A stretch of 64,000 nucleotides of DNA from Mucilaginibacter flavidus (GTDB lineage Bacteria; Bacteroidota; Bacteroidia; Sphingobacteriales; Sphingobacteriaceae): positions 1 through 64,000 of the forward strand of contig NZ_JAMXOE010000002.1 of the NCBI RefSeq assembly GCF_024055575.1. The letters are read 5' to 3'. Under the pieces are notes generated by a model. That model was not told the origin of the DNA, ran no database searches, and saw only the letters and a list, made by a program, of their open reading frames with translations. The first letter of the stretch is position 1. Each line of letters begins with the position of its first letter. The translations under genes were made by a program, and so were the position numbers. Positions 23,176 through 33,144 of the stretch are shown here, piece after piece.

Positions 23176-24369
23176 TTAACCAGCAGTTACCTCTCGAACC
23201 ACAACTTCCCCGCTCACTTTGTGCTTTAATATCAGCTTATGCTCGCCGGATGGCAGTATCTCCTTTTTAATTAAATAGTAAGTTTCATCGTACGATGTTG
23301 TTGCCGGGCCGCTGTCTGCTTCGGTACTGCCGCGCCAGCCTTCAATTTGTACTGGTTCCCACCTACCGCTTTTTGCCGAAATGTATGCGGCATCTATTAT
23401 CGCATTTACAATATAGCCATCATAAAACGTCTCCATCGGTTCTGTTTTATTTTCGATAGAATTAAACATATCGGTAAACATGTTGGTGTAGCCCAACTCG
23501 TGCACCTCATCACCCACTGGGAATAACCAGCCGCTGCTGCTTTCGGCTTTTTCGGCTACATAGCCGCCTTTGCCTGTGCTAAACATTTCGAAGCCGGTAC
23601 GCAGGAAATTGTTTAGCCAGATGGTGCCTTCGGTGCCCATTACTTCATCGCGCAAGTCCATACCTCCTCTAAAGCACCAGCTTACCTCGAACTGCCCGAT
23701 AGCACCGTTAGCATATTTCACCAACCCAATAGCGTTATCTTCGGCTTTTATGGGGTGTACCTGCGTTGCCGCCCAGCACATCACCTCAACCGGCCGGACA
23801 TCTTTACCTATAAAGCCTCTTGCTATCTCGATACAATGGCAACCCAAATCAATAATAGCACCTCCTCCCGATTGTTCGTGGTCCCAAAACCAATCACTGT
23901 GCGGGCCCGGATGCGCCTCGCGCGATTTTGCCAGCAATACTTTACCGATGCTACCGTCCTTAACCGACTTAAGCGATTTGAGATATTTAGGTGTGTAGCA
24001 TAAATCTTCCAGGTAGCCCCCCATTATGCCCGTTGCCTCAACCATGTCAAGCATCCGTTTTGCCTCCGCAGCATTACGCCCAAGCGGCTTGGTACAAAGC
24101 ACGTGTTTTTTTGCCTTTGCACATGCAGCAACAGCAGCCTCGTGCAGGTTGTTTGGTAGCGATATCACCACGCAATCCACATCGGGGCGGCTGCAAACCT
24201 CATCCATATCCTCGCTGTAAAAGGACAGCTTATAATCGTCGGCAAATTTTTTTGCCTTATCGATGTTGCGCGAGTAAACGCTGATTAAACTATCCTTTGC
24301 GCGCTGCGCCTGTAGCGAGTCTGCATAAAAACGGGCGATAAAACCCGAACCTAACATGGCGATGTTCAT
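23176..24369 (-). CDS. Gfo/Idh/MocA family oxidoreductase
   Basis: A 397-residue NAD(P)-dependent oxidoreductase. The N-terminal Rossmann fold begins MNIAMLGSGFIARFYADSL. CTKPLGRNAAEAKRML (about 92-107) holds the family Lys-Pro pair. The C-terminal alpha/beta domain has GGGAIIDLGCHCIEIARGF. The family acts on sugars, inositols and related polyols, but the substrate cannot be told. The last 50 residues extend beyond the core domain. It lies 115 bases downstream of a PhyH-like dioxygenase; the two could form a catabolic unit. Confidence 0.88.
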   Translation of the reverse strand: MNIAMLGSGFIARFYADSLQAQRAKDSLISVYSRNIDKAKKFADDYKLSFYSEDMDEVCSRPDVDCVVISLPNNLHEAAVAACAKAKKHVLCTKPLGRNAAEAKRMLDMVEATGIMGGYLEDLCYTPKYLKSLKSVKDGSIGKVLLAKSREAHPGPHSDWFWDHEQSGGGAIIDLGCHCIEIARGFIGKDVRPVEVMCWAATQVHPIKAEDNAIGLVKYANGAIGQFEVSWCFRGGMDLRDEVMGTEGTIWLNNFLRTGFEMFSTGKGGYVAEKAESSSGWLFPVGDEVHELGYTNMFTDMFNSIENKTEPMETFYDGYIVNAIIDAAYISAKSGRWEPVQIEGWRGSTEADSGPATTSYDETYYLIKKEILPSGEHKLILKHKVSGEVVVREVTAG

Positions 24370-24487
24370 AGTAGTTCGTTATAATGGTTGTAAATGTTAT
24401 AATGGTTAAAAGCTCTAAAATCAGTGTTTAATCTCACACTATCAAAGCATTTTCAAATTTTCAAATCGGCACATCTTCAAATTATTA
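24370..24487. repeat. Word-reiterated spacer between phyH-like and Gfo/Idh genes
   Basis: Read on the minus strand, the spacer starts at the phyH stop codon TAA with ATTTGAAGATG/ATTTGAAAATTTGAAAATG words. It ends near the next start codon with AACCATTATAAC repeated twice. Unlike other loci, the two runs are different words and do not pair with each other. Confidence 0.5.
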
Positions 24488-25327
24488 ATTCTCCCATCCT
24501 GTTGGCTTCAACGCCGGGTCATTTTCTTTTTTCAGGAAATCTGCGTTTGATAATGATTCTGGCTCCCATTCCAAAATAGCTTCATCGGGTACAATATCAA
24601 CCGGTATTTTGTATGATATTGATGTTTCGTTATAAGCCAGGTTCGATTGCAGATTGTAGCACGAAATAACCGACCACCGCGGCCTGTCGCTCAGATTAGC
24701 TTCTGATCGGTGTAACAGGTTGCTGTGAAAAACGAGGGCATCTCCGGGTTCTATTTCAACATAAACAATATCCATGGTTTTAAGGGCATTGTTTACCATC
24801 ACCATATCGGCACCCACCTGTTCACCGGCAAAGCCGTGGTTTACGCGGCCCAGCTTGTGCGAACCTTTTATTACCTGAAGGCATCCGTTTTGTTTGTTGG
24901 CTTCGGTTAATGCCACCATTATGCTTATTAATTCATCGGGAAACATAAACTGGTTCTTATACCAGTAGCCGTAATCCTGGTGCCATTCCCAGGCGCCACC
25001 CACCTTGGGCTCTTTTTGCATCAATTTACTATGAAAATGACAAACCGGCGAATCGCCACCCAGTAATTGTTTTACCGTGCCCACAACTTTCTCGCTGCGG
25101 GTTAGGTATCCAAAAACATCATTGCCCGGGGTAAACCATAATGATAATCGTGTTTTTTTGCCGCTCTGGTCGTTGAGGTCGAGCGCGTTGTTGCGCATGG
25201 CGTTGTCATCCAGCGCGGTACTATACAACTTATCAATTTCGGCCGGCGAACAAAAATCTTTCAGGATGATATACCCGTCACGATTATATTGCTCAACCTG
25301 GGCAGGTGTAAGTTTTTCGGTTAGCAT
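24485..25327 (-). CDS. Phytanoyl-CoA dioxygenase (PhyH) family protein
   Basis: A 280-residue Fe(II)/2-oxoglutarate-dependent dioxygenase. The iron ligands are visible as His116-x-Asp118 (WEWHQDYGYW) and a distal His206 (SNLLHRSEANLS), and Arg215 is the likely 2-oxoglutarate anchor. The N-terminal YNRDGYIILKDFCSPAEIDK is typical. The family hydroxylates varied substrates and this one is unassigned. It is transcribed divergently from the phosphopantetheinyl transferase and followed by the Gfo/Idh gene. Confidence 0.88.
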   Translation of the reverse strand: MLTEKLTPAQVEQYNRDGYIILKDFCSPAEIDKLYSTALDDNAMRNNALDLNDQSGKKTRLSLWFTPGNDVFGYLTRSEKVVGTVKQLLGGDSPVCHFHSKLMQKEPKVGGAWEWHQDYGYWYKNQFMFPDELISIMVALTEANKQNGCLQVIKGSHKLGRVNHGFAGEQVGADMVMVNNALKTMDIVYVEIEPGDALVFHSNLLHRSEANLSDRPRWSVISCYNLQSNLAYNETSISYKIPVDIVPDEAILEWEPESLSNADFLKKENDPALKPTGWEN

Positions 25328-25426
25328 GATGTAATTTTATTAGGGTTGGCTGTATAATTAACAAAAAGCGATACAATTTAGTGTTATTTGATATAAGTTT
25401 GTTGTGCTTTTTGCAATTTTACTTTT

Positions 25427-26062
25427 ATGGCTATAGCATACCGGCAGCAGGTTGATGACGAAACAGAATTTGCGATCTGGAAGATTGAGGAACAAGCTGA
25501 CGAATTGTACAGTCAACTCCGTTTAGACGAGCAGGAACAGGCCCACTACGAGAGCCTTAAGGTTGGCAAGCGCAACCTGCACTGGCTGGGTACGCGTGTA
25601 CTACTGCGCAAAATGCTGCAAACTGACGAATATATTGATTGCAAAGTCGACTCACATGGCAAGCCATATTTGGTTAATATGCCCTATCATATATCATTAA
25701 GTCATTCTTTTGATTATGCCGCCGTAATGATCGGTAAAAACCCGGTGGGTATCGATATAGAGCAGGTAAAACAAAAGGTAGAGCGTATTGCCCATAAATT
25801 TATGCGGGAAGAAGAATTAGCCTTCGTCCAGGGGCCTGATAAAATAAACCAGTTGTACGTTTGCTGGTGTGCTAAGGAAGCCGTGTATAAATGCTTCGGT
25901 CAAAAAGAGGTATCATTTGCTGATAATATATTATTGAAACCGTTCCAATTTGAGGGCCATGGCTGGGTGGATGCACGGCTACTTAAAGGCGATACCGATA
26001 TTAAATACGATGTTGGCTATCTGCAATACCAGGACTACATGGTTGGCTACGTAAAGGGATAA
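25427..26062 (+). CDS. 4'-phosphopantetheinyl transferase superfamily protein
   Basis: A 211-residue enzyme that moves the phosphopantetheine arm from coenzyme A to a carrier protein. The superfamily motifs are VGIDIE (about 109-114), with the Mg-binding acidic residues, and WCAKEAVYKCFG (about 147-158). The length fits the Sfp-like rather than the short AcpS type. No synthase cluster is nearby, so a general acyl-carrier role is likely. It is followed after four bases by lipB and then a GDSL lipoprotein, forming a three-gene operon. Confidence 0.88.
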   Translation: MAIAYRQQVDDETEFAIWKIEEQADELYSQLRLDEQEQAHYESLKVGKRNLHWLGTRVLLRKMLQTDEYIDCKVDSHGKPYLVNMPYHISLSHSFDYAAVMIGKNPVGIDIEQVKQKVERIAHKFMREEELAFVQGPDKINQLYVCWCAKEAVYKCFGQKEVSFADNILLKPFQFEGHGWVDARLLKGDTDIKYDVGYLQYQDYMVGYVKG

Positions 26063-26066
26063 TGCA

Positions 26067-26810
26067 ATGAAAAATAAACAGGTAATTTTCCAGGATTGGG
26101 GGCTTATTGACTATAAACAAGGCTGGGACCGCCAGGAAGCTTTATTTGCCGAAACCGTAAACGAAAAAATTGCCCTGCGAAACAAAGAAGTGGCACTGGC
26201 AGATGGTACCGGGCACACATACAACCACTGTGTAGCCAGCGATACATTGAATTACCTTGTTTTTTGTGAACACCCGCATGTGTACACTCTTGGCAAAAGT
26301 GGCAAGCCCGAACACTTATTGCTGGATGAACAAGGCTTAAAGGAAAAGCAGGCGGTTTATTATCCCATCAATCGTGGTGGCGATATCACCTACCACGGGC
26401 CGGGGCAAATAGTAGCCTACCCTATCCTCGACCTTGATAATTTTTTTACCGACATACACCTTTACCTGCGTACGCTGGAAGAGGCTGTGATACTTACCCT
26501 GGCCGATTACGGCTTAACCGCCGGTCGCTACCCGGGCTATACCGGCGTTTGGTTCGATGCAGACAACGAAAATGCGCGCAAAATATGCGCCCTGGGCGTA
26601 CGTTGCAGCCGCTGGGTTACTATGCATGGGCTGGCGTTTAATGTGAATACCGACCTTGATTATTTTAAAAACATTGTTCCTTGCGGCATTGATGATAAGG
26701 ATGTAACCAGTATGCAGCGCGAGTTGGGGCGCGAAGTAGATATTAATGAAGTAAAAAAAATCCTAAAACATCATATTTCCGTATTGTTTAATATGGAGAT
26801 GATGCAATGA
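26067..26810 (+). CDS. lipB: Octanoyl-[ACP]:protein N-octanoyltransferase LipB
   Basis: A 247-residue lipoate-synthesis enzyme that transfers octanoyl groups from acyl carrier protein to lipoyl domains. It shows NRGGDITYHGPGQIVAYPIL and the catalytic pair Lys172 (RKICALGVRC) and Cys206 (VPCGI), 34 residues apart as in known LipB enzymes. It overlaps the next gene by four bases (ATGA). The neighbouring phosphopantetheinyl transferase, which makes holo-ACP, gives the operon a shared carrier-protein theme. Confidence 0.93.
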   Translation: MKNKQVIFQDWGLIDYKQGWDRQEALFAETVNEKIALRNKEVALADGTGHTYNHCVASDTLNYLVFCEHPHVYTLGKSGKPEHLLLDEQGLKEKQAVYYPINRGGDITYHGPGQIVAYPILDLDNFFTDIHLYLRTLEEAVILTLADYGLTAGRYPGYTGVWFDADNENARKICALGVRCSRWVTMHGLAFNVNTDLDYFKNIVPCGIDDKDVTSMQRELGREVDINEVKKILKHHISVLFNMEMMQ

Positions 26811-27535
26811 AAGCAATACAACTTATTTTAATAACCATAACCGCTTTGTCGGGCTGCGCAAAAAAGGCGACTGTGCCTGCAACAGCAAAAACCGACACGG
26901 TAACCACCACAAAACCTATGGTAGCACCAGTAACTTATCTTGCATTAGGCGATTCATACACCATTGGCCAGTCCGTGCCACAAAATCAATCGTTCCCTTA
27001 TCAGCTTGTCAACTCATTAAATTCATTTAAGTTTGACGTACAACCACCCGACATTATTGCTGTAACCGGCTGGACTACCGATAATTTGATAGGCGCTATT
27101 TCCCACAGCGACTTTAAAGATAAACAATACGACTTCGTTACTTTACTTATCGGGGTTAATGATCAATACCAGTATCAGAGCAAAGACAATTACCGCACAA
27201 AGTTTGCACAAGTGCTGCATACAGCAATCAACTTTGCAAAAGGCGATGCCAGCAGGGTTTTTGTTCTATCTATCCCTGATTATGGCGTCACCCCGTTTGC
27301 AGCAGGGCGCGAAAACACAATTGGGCCAGATATTGACGCTTTTAATGCGATTAACAAGGAGGAAACGGCAAAAGCGCACGTTTCAAGTTATATTGATATA
27401 ACAGCTATATCAAGGTTGGCGGCTACAAACCCGTCATTAATCGCTATTGATGGCTTACACCCTTCTGCCCAAATGTATCAAATGTGGGTGCAGGCACTTG
27501 AGCCTTCTGTAAAAGCAAGACTGGAGCAGAAATAA
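26807..27535 (+). CDS. SGNH/GDSL hydrolase lipoprotein
   Basis: A 242-residue predicted lipoprotein (lipobox ALSGC, Cys17) with a Thr/Lys-rich linker and an SGNH hydrolase domain. The blocks are GDSYT with nucleophile Ser50, TGWTTDNL, LIGVNDQ, and DGLHPS carrying the Asp and His of the triad. The family hydrolyses esters of lipids, sugars or cell-wall components; the substrate is unknown. Translation is coupled to lipB through the ATGA overlap. It is convergent with the aminotransferase, 19 bases away. Confidence 0.87.
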   Translation: MKAIQLILITITALSGCAKKATVPATAKTDTVTTTKPMVAPVTYLALGDSYTIGQSVPQNQSFPYQLVNSLNSFKFDVQPPDIIAVTGWTTDNLIGAISHSDFKDKQYDFVTLLIGVNDQYQYQSKDNYRTKFAQVLHTAINFAKGDASRVFVLSIPDYGVTPFAAGRENTIGPDIDAFNAINKEETAKAHVSSYIDITAISRLAATNPSLIAIDGLHPSAQMYQMWVQALEPSVKARLEQK

Positions 27536-27554
27536 CATCAGCCTTTATTTCCGA

Positions 27555-28871
27555 TTATTTACTACCCGTTGATTTGGCTTTTGCGGCAATTTCATCAATT
27601 GCCCGCGCAAACTTATCCAAATCGTGCAATGAAGTGTATACATGCGGCGTAACGCGCACACAGCTTATGTTTTCAATTTTTATACCTACCACGTGTATTT
27701 TATAATTATTGAACAGGGCGGTGTCCAATTCGCCTGGTGTCATCCCATCGATACTTACACCGCAGATTGCACATGAGTACTTTGGATTTAATGACGTGTG
27801 CAACTTTACGTTGGGTATTTGCTGAACCTTTGTGGCCCAATAGTTTTTAAGATACCTTATGCGTTCTTCTTTTCGTTTGCTGCCTATACCTTCATGAAAG
27901 TTGATGGCCTCGCCTATTCCCTGCTCGATGGGGAAACTTCGGGTGCCCAGCTCTTCAAATTTGCGGATGTCCTTGCTATGTGGTTCGCCGCTGCTCGGTA
28001 GCGGCCATATTTTTTCTATCTTTTCCTTTTTAATCCACATCATTCCGCTGCCAATTGGAGCAGAAAGAAATTTGTGCAGGCTGGTGCCAAAATAATCGCA
28101 GCCCAGGTCGGGTATTTTAAAATCCATTAACCCAAATGAATGCGCACCATCAACTATAACTTCAACCCCTTTGGCGTGTGCCATGTCGCAAATCTTTTTT
28201 ACCGGCAATATCTGCCCAACCCAGTTAATTACGTGGGTAACATGCACTAATTTTGTTTTTGAAGTGATGGCGCTTTCATAAGCTTTAACCATTTCCTCAT
28301 CATTTTCACTTGGTAAATTAAGGTTCACCTGGTTATAAACTATGCCATCGCGCATAACACGTTGCTTGTAAGCCTGCACCATGTGCGGGTAATCAAACTT
28401 ACTGCCTACAACTTCATCCCCGGCTTTTAAATCCAGGCCTAGTATAATGGTGTTTAAAGATTCCGTTGCATTGCGGTTAACCGCAATTTCTTCGGGGTTC
28501 ACACCGGCCAGGTTAGCCAGTTTCTCGCGCAAAGGCTCGCGCCCCTGGTCTAGTATGCGCCACATAAAATACGAAGGCCCCTCGTTTGCCAGCAGGTTGT
28601 ACCGTTCCACGGCTTGCTGCACCACTATAGGCGATGGCGATACACCACCATTATTTAAATTGATAATATTGGAGTTTACACTAAACGACCGCTGGATAAC
28701 TGCCCAATAATCCTCATCCTGTGCAGCCTGCGCAGGGGTAAGATGGTTGATTTTTTGTGATGCCTTTTGCCATTCGGCGGCATGAGCCTGGTTGAAGAGG
28801 CTATTAACAGAAAAAGCACCCGCAAGGGTTGCTGCCTGTTTCAAAAATATGCGGCGGTCGTTTGTCATCAT
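27555..28871 (-). CDS. Tat-exported class V aminotransferase (isopenicillin-N-epimerase-like)
   Basis: A 438-residue PLP enzyme of aminotransferase class V. The N-terminus, NDRRIFLKQAATLAGAF, is a twin-arginine signal (Arg6-Arg7), so the enzyme is folded with its cofactor and then exported. The PLP lysine is Lys267 in GTSLHKFLSAP; VDGAHSFG holds the Asp that binds the pyridine ring. Isopenicillin-N epimerase-like members act on amino acids or as cysteine-lyase-like enzymes; the substrate is unknown. Two adjacent ATG codons (28871 and 28868) are equally possible starts. Confidence 0.87.
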   Translation of the reverse strand: MMTNDRRIFLKQAATLAGAFSVNSLFNQAHAAEWQKASQKINHLTPAQAAQDEDYWAVIQRSFSVNSNIINLNNGGVSPSPIVVQQAVERYNLLANEGPSYFMWRILDQGREPLREKLANLAGVNPEEIAVNRNATESLNTIILGLDLKAGDEVVGSKFDYPHMVQAYKQRVMRDGIVYNQVNLNLPSENDEEMVKAYESAITSKTKLVHVTHVINWVGQILPVKKICDMAHAKGVEVIVDGAHSFGLMDFKIPDLGCDYFGTSLHKFLSAPIGSGMMWIKKEKIEKIWPLPSSGEPHSKDIRKFEELGTRSFPIEQGIGEAINFHEGIGSKRKEERIRYLKNYWATKVQQIPNVKLHTSLNPKYSCAICGVSIDGMTPGELDTALFNNYKIHVVGIKIENISCVRVTPHVYTSLHDLDKFARAIDEIAAKAKSTGSK

Positions 28872-28962
28872 GATAAACGAATTTAGGGTTTTAAATATTG
28901 ATTAACAAACGAATGCAAAAATCAAACAATCCTTAAATCAGGCGAATCAAGGTTCAGACATT

Positions 28963-30390
28963 TTAACACTCCGGCAAACTAATCGGAATGTTTATCGCCA
29001 GCCCACCGTCCGAAGTTTCTTTATATTTCGAATTCATATCCAGCGCTGTTTGCCACATGGTTTTAACCACGGCATCAAGGCTGACTTTGGCATTATCAGG
29101 ATTGGTTTGCAGGGCCAGTTGCGATGCGGTGATGGCTTTTATGGCGCCCATGGTATTGCGTTCTATGCAGGGCACCTGTACCAATCCGCCAATTGGGTCG
29201 CAGGTTAGGCCGAGGTGATGTTCCATGGCAATTTCGGCAGCCATTAAAACCTGGCGCTGTGTGCCGCCAAGGCATTCGGTAAGGCCGGCGGCGGCCATTG
29301 CAGATGACACGCCGATTTCGGCCTGGCAACCGCCCATGGCAGCAGATAAAGTCGCGCCTTTTTTAAATATGCTGCCGATCTCGGATGCGGTAAGTAAAAA
29401 TTGCACGATGCGTTCTTTACTATAACCATCACAAAAAGCGATAAAATATTGAAGCACAGCCGGCACTACCCCTGCGGCCCCATTAGTGGGCGCAGTAACT
29501 ACGCGACCAAACGAGGCATTTTCTTCGTTAACTGCCAGCGCAAAGCAGCTCACCCAATCCAATGTATTCTGGAAGCTATTGCCGGTGCTGCGAATGGCGG
29601 TTATCCATTCATCATAATTATTATAAGTACGGTCGCCTAATAATCGTTTGTTAAGGCTGGCGGCGCGACGGGCTACATTAAGGCCGCCCGGCAATGTGCC
29701 GCGGGTATGGCAACCACGGTAAATGCATTCTTTTAATGCCGTAAAAATATTTTGTATACCTTGCAACGTTTCCTGCTCGCTGCGCCAGGCGAGCTCGTTT
29801 TCCATTACCACTTCCGATATCTTAAGACCGGTTTTCATGCACCAATGCAGCAGGTTGCTGGCAGTATCAATGGGGAAAGGCAAATCCACTTCGGCTTTTT
29901 GCAAGCCTTCGGCACCTTCTTTTACCACGAAGCCGCCGCCTATCGAATAGTAAGTTTCAGAAACAGCGTTGCCATTACTCAAAAACGCCTGAAAGGTTAC
30001 TGCGTTTGGGTGAAACGGCAGGCTTTCGTTAAAAAGAAACAGCAAATCGGCATCAACGTCAAAATCAATCTGGTGCTTGTCTGCAAGTATAAGCTTGTGC
30101 GAAGTGTGGATATTAGCAGTTTTAGGGCCAACCTGGTCAACCTCAAAAGTTACCGGGTCATCGCCACTCAAACCTAGCAGTATGGCAATATCCGTACCGT
30201 GGCCGCGGCCTGTTTTTGCTAACGAGCCGTAAAGTAAAATTTTTACCTGCTCAACCAATGGCAGCACCTGTTTATCTTCCAACGACTGCACAAATTGTTG
30301 TGCCGCCCGCCATGGGCCAAGCGTGTGTGAACTTGAGGGGCCTATACCTATTTTAAAAATATCGAAAACTGAAATTTGCTCTCTTTGCAC
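28963..30390 (-). CDS. sdaA: L-serine ammonia-lyase, iron-sulfur type
   Basis: A 475-residue single-chain L-serine dehydratase that converts serine to pyruvate and ammonia. The beta domain is N-terminal ([20 protein letters not shown]). The alpha domain carries the cysteines of the oxygen-sensitive 4Fe-4S cluster ([29 protein letters not shown]). The length matches E. coli SdaA (454). The start codon is GTG at 30390; no in-frame ATG precedes the conserved N-terminus. The gene stands alone. Confidence 0.93.
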   Translation of the reverse strand: MQREQISVFDIFKIGIGPSSSHTLGPWRAAQQFVQSLEDKQVLPLVEQVKILLYGSLAKTGRGHGTDIAILLGLSGDDPVTFEVDQVGPKTANIHTSHKLILADKHQIDFDVDADLLFLFNESLPFHPNAVTFQAFLSNGNAVSETYYSIGGGFVVKEGAEGLQKAEVDLPFPIDTASNLLHWCMKTGLKISEVVMENELAWRSEQETLQGIQNIFTALKECIYRGCHTRGTLPGGLNVARRAASLNKRLLGDRTYNNYDEWITAIRSTGNSFQNTLDWVSCFALAVNEENASFGRVVTAPTNGAAGVVPAVLQYFIAFCDGYSKERIVQFLLTASEIGSIFKKGATLSAAMGGCQAEIGVSSAMAAAGLTECLGGTQRQVLMAAEIAMEHHLGLTCDPIGGLVQVPCIERNTMGAIKAITASQLALQTNPDNAKVSLDAVVKTMWQTALDMNSKYKETSDGGLAINIPISLPEC

Positions 30391-30510
30391 GGGTCAAATT
30401 TATGATAATATGCGTGTATTTGTTTTTAAATAAAAAGTTTACAATGAGGGTTTTACAATTAATTTTTATATTTTGCATGTAATTATTAACTCACTTATAA
30501 ACCTAAAACT

Positions 30511-31008
30511 ATGCAAAATTACGATTTAGATTCAAGTTCAGGCGGCTTTGCCGCTGCAATTATGGCAATGATCTTAGCCGCATTAATTCCAATCCTTATT
30601 GTTGCCGTTATTACAATTGTTGGCAAATGGAAAGTTTATGAAAAAGCTGGCAAACCGGGCTGGGCGGCGCTAATCCCTGTTTACACATGGATAGTTATGC
30701 TTGAAATTGTAGGTAAACCTGTATGGTGGGTAATTTTGTTTTTTATACCATGCGTAAATATCGTATTTATTATATGGACGCTAAACCTGGTGAGCAAAAG
30801 CTTTGGACAAAGCGAAGGTTTTACTATAGGGTTAATTTTATTGAGCTTTATTTTTTGGCCGATACTTGGTTTCGGCAGTTATCAATACCTGGGCCCCTCG
30901 GCGGCAGAAGCAGGTGGGTTGAGACCACGTGACCCATTCAATAGTCCTAATGTCAATAATAATTACCAGGACCCTTTTAGTAATAACCCGCCGCCACCGC
31001 AAGCTTAG
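30511..31008 (+). CDS. DUF5684-like integral membrane protein
   Basis: A 165-residue protein with about four membrane segments and the signature KWKVYEKAGKPGWAALIPVY (about 44-63), typical of DUF5684 and related small membrane proteins. The C-terminal 40 residues are Pro/Asn-rich (DPFNSPNVNNNYQDPF) and probably cytosolic and disordered. The function is unknown. Its TAG stop overlaps the GTG start of the DUF2752 gene (TAGTG), so the two are translationally coupled. Confidence 0.8.
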   Translation: MQNYDLDSSSGGFAAAIMAMILAALIPILIVAVITIVGKWKVYEKAGKPGWAALIPVYTWIVMLEIVGKPVWWVILFFIPCVNIVFIIWTLNLVSKSFGQSEGFTIGLILLSFIFWPILGFGSYQYLGPSAAEAGGLRPRDPFNSPNVNNNYQDPFSNNPPPPQA

Positions 31009-31373
31009 TGCTATTAAAAGTTGATATTATACAAGTGTTTTGCAGCCAGTTAAACTTTATTAACTGGCTGCAAAATCATTTAATACCCTGCCCATTTAAA
31101 TATTTAACCGGCCTTGATTGCCCCGGCTGCGGCTTTCAACGTTCAATGATTGCACTTATCCACGGCGATTTACATAAAAGTGTTGCTTTGTACCCTGCAG
31201 CCATACCGCTTATATCATTATCCGTTTACCTTATTTTCGACAAATACTTCAAGCTCGACAACCCAAAAAACATCGTAAAAAAAACGCTTTTTATGGTTGT
31301 CGGCGGTATTATCCTGACCAGCTACTGCATAAAGATGTGGGGGTTATTCAGCCACTACAAAGCATCTGCCTGA
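31008..31373 (+). CDS. DUF2752 family membrane protein
   Basis: A 121-residue protein with the DUF2752 hallmark CPFKYLTGLDCPGCGFQRS (about 28-46) and two following membrane segments. The conserved cysteines suggest metal or disulfide chemistry, but no role is established. The start is a GTG overlapping the previous stop codon. The last 19 bases overlap the end of the convergent RDD gene. Confidence 0.83.
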   Translation: MLLKVDIIQVFCSQLNFINWLQNHLIPCPFKYLTGLDCPGCGFQRSMIALIHGDLHKSVALYPAAIPLISLSVYLIFDKYFKLDNPKNIVKKTLFMVVGGIILTSYCIKMWGLFSHYKASA

Positions 31374-32080
31374 GCCGAAATATGGCTATAGTCTTTTATA
31401 ATAGTTTGTAAAAACACGAGGCTGTTCATCCTTTCAGGCGGTGTTATGACAAGATGGGCCTTAACCTTTTCGGCCATGGCGAAAACAATACTATTGTTGC
31501 CGGTTTTAAAATAATTGGCAATTACATCGTGTATTAAAGCAATATCTCCATCGTTTAATTCACCCGCCTGGCTAAATACAGGTTGGTAGGTGCTTTCGGT
31601 ATTATTAAAAACAATGTTGTTCATTTTGGTGCGGGGCTCGGTGCGTACCATAACTGTGCCGGCAACAATATCACCAATACGCTGGCCATTTTCACTCATC
31701 GCAGCGGTAATCAAGGCCCCTAAACCGCCGGTAATACCAAAGTCAACCATCCTGAATAACCAGCGTAATAAATACTGGCTAAACTTAGGGCGCGCCCCGT
31801 CGAGACTTATCACCCGTATTTTCATAACCAATTTACCTACGCTCTGCCCGTTAAAAAAAGCTTCGCACAACAAATCGTAAAACACAAATAAAACTACCAT
31901 AACTATGGCGTATACAGCCGATGCATATTCTGTAACAGCGGGAACAATAAACATAGCAGCAATAACAAATGGAATAAACACGGCATAATCCAGTAACCGG
32001 GCCAATATTCGCTCGCCCAGGCCGCCAATTTCGTAGTCTATATCAATATTCTGGGCGGTGTGTACTGTAATTATTTCCAT
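31355..32080 (-). CDS. RDD family membrane protein
   Basis: A 241-residue protein. The RDD domain (about 17-150) has GLGERILARLLDYAVFIPF at its start, GQSVGKLVMKIRV in the middle and NGQRIGDIVAGTVMV at its end, with three membrane helices. The C-terminal 90 residues are soluble (ALIHDVIANYFKTGNNSIVF). RDD proteins are often encoded beside SpoIIM/MoxR/DUF58 clusters, as here, where it is divergent from that operon across 86 bases. The function is unknown; some RDD proteins are Na+ or solute transporters. Confidence 0.85.
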   Translation of the reverse strand: MEIITVHTAQNIDIDYEIGGLGERILARLLDYAVFIPFVIAAMFIVPAVTEYASAVYAIVMVVLFVFYDLLCEAFFNGQSVGKLVMKIRVISLDGARPKFSQYLLRWLFRMVDFGITGGLGALITAAMSENGQRIGDIVAGTVMVRTEPRTKMNNIVFNNTESTYQPVFSQAGELNDGDIALIHDVIANYFKTGNNSIVFAMAEKVKAHLVITPPERMNSLVFLQTIIKDYSHISAQADAL

Positions 32081-32166
32081 CGTGTAACAAATATAAAATT
32101 GTTATTTATAAATTGTTTGCGGATTAAAAATTTGTATTACATTAAACAAAAAATATAATTTAGAAA

Positions 32167-33144
32167 ATGCGCGAAGCCTTGTTTATAAAACAAAACACGC
32201 AAAGGTGGAAAGATTATGAAAATTCAAAGGCGACAAGCCCGGATGAGCTTGCGGAATCGTTTATAAGCATTACCGACGACTTGGCTTACGCCAAAACATT
32301 TTACCCAAAATCAAACACAACAAAATATTTGAATGGGCTGGCCGCTGCCTTTCACCAATCTATCTACAAAAACAAAAAAGAGAAAACCAACCGTTTTATT
32401 ACTTTCTGGAGATACGAACTGCCGCTGATATTTTATAAACACCGCAGGCCGCTGCTTTACTCACTCCTGTTTTTCCTTGTTTTCTGCCTGATGGGTGCGC
32501 TATCAGCAAAATACGATAACACCTTTGTGCGCCTGATAATGGGCGATGATTATGTGAATATGACAAACGAAAACATTGCCAAAGGCGACCCATTCGGCGT
32601 TTATAAGCAGGAAGGCTCCTTTTTAATGTTTTTATTTATAGCGGCAAACAATATTAAGGTCGAGTTGATGATTTTCGTGATGGGTATATTTCTGTCAGTG
32701 GGCAGCATATACCAATTGTTGATGAACGGCGTAATGCTAGGCTCGTTTCAATATTATTTTTTCAGCAAGGGCCTGGGCCTAAAGTCGATAATGGTAATAT
32801 GGCTGCACGGCACGCTCGAAATATCTGCAATTATCATAGCAGGCGGCGCGGGACTTATTGTAGGGAACAGCCTTTTGTTTCCGCGAACGTATACTCGCGT
32901 TGCATCACTTAAAAACGGCGCTAAAGATGGTCTTAAAATAGCTATAGGCATTGTTCCCATTTTTATTGTCGCAGCTTTTTTCGAGGGCTTTGTAACACGC
33001 CACACAGAAATGGCTATTTGGCAAAGTGTAACCATTTTAACATGCTCGCTGGTATTTATAATTTGGTATGTTATATTGTACCCGGCAAACCTTAACCGAA
33101 AATTAAATCGCAATAACCTGACTATAAATGAAACAACCTATTGA
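32167..33144 (+). CDS. SpoIIM-like (DUF95) integral membrane protein
   Basis: A 325-residue protein with a soluble N-terminus of about 95 residues and five or six membrane helices. Family features include FLFIAANNIKVELMIFVMGI and HGTLEISAIIIAGGAGLIVG. SpoIIM belongs to the peptidoglycan-remodelling complex of sporulating Firmicutes, but non-sporulating Bacteroidota carry relatives in MoxR/DUF58 operons, so a sporulation role is not implied. It is the first gene of the operon and overlaps the next by 17 bases. Confidence 0.87.
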   Translation: MREALFIKQNTQRWKDYENSKATSPDELAESFISITDDLAYAKTFYPKSNTTKYLNGLAAAFHQSIYKNKKEKTNRFITFWRYELPLIFYKHRRPLLYSLLFFLVFCLMGALSAKYDNTFVRLIMGDDYVNMTNENIAKGDPFGVYKQEGSFLMFLFIAANNIKVELMIFVMGIFLSVGSIYQLLMNGVMLGSFQYYFFSKGLGLKSIMVIWLHGTLEISAIIIAGGAGLIVGNSLLFPRTYTRVASLKNGAKDGLKIAIGIVPIFIVAAFFEGFVTRHTEMAIWQSVTILTCSLVFIIWYVILYPANLNRKLNRNNLTINETTY

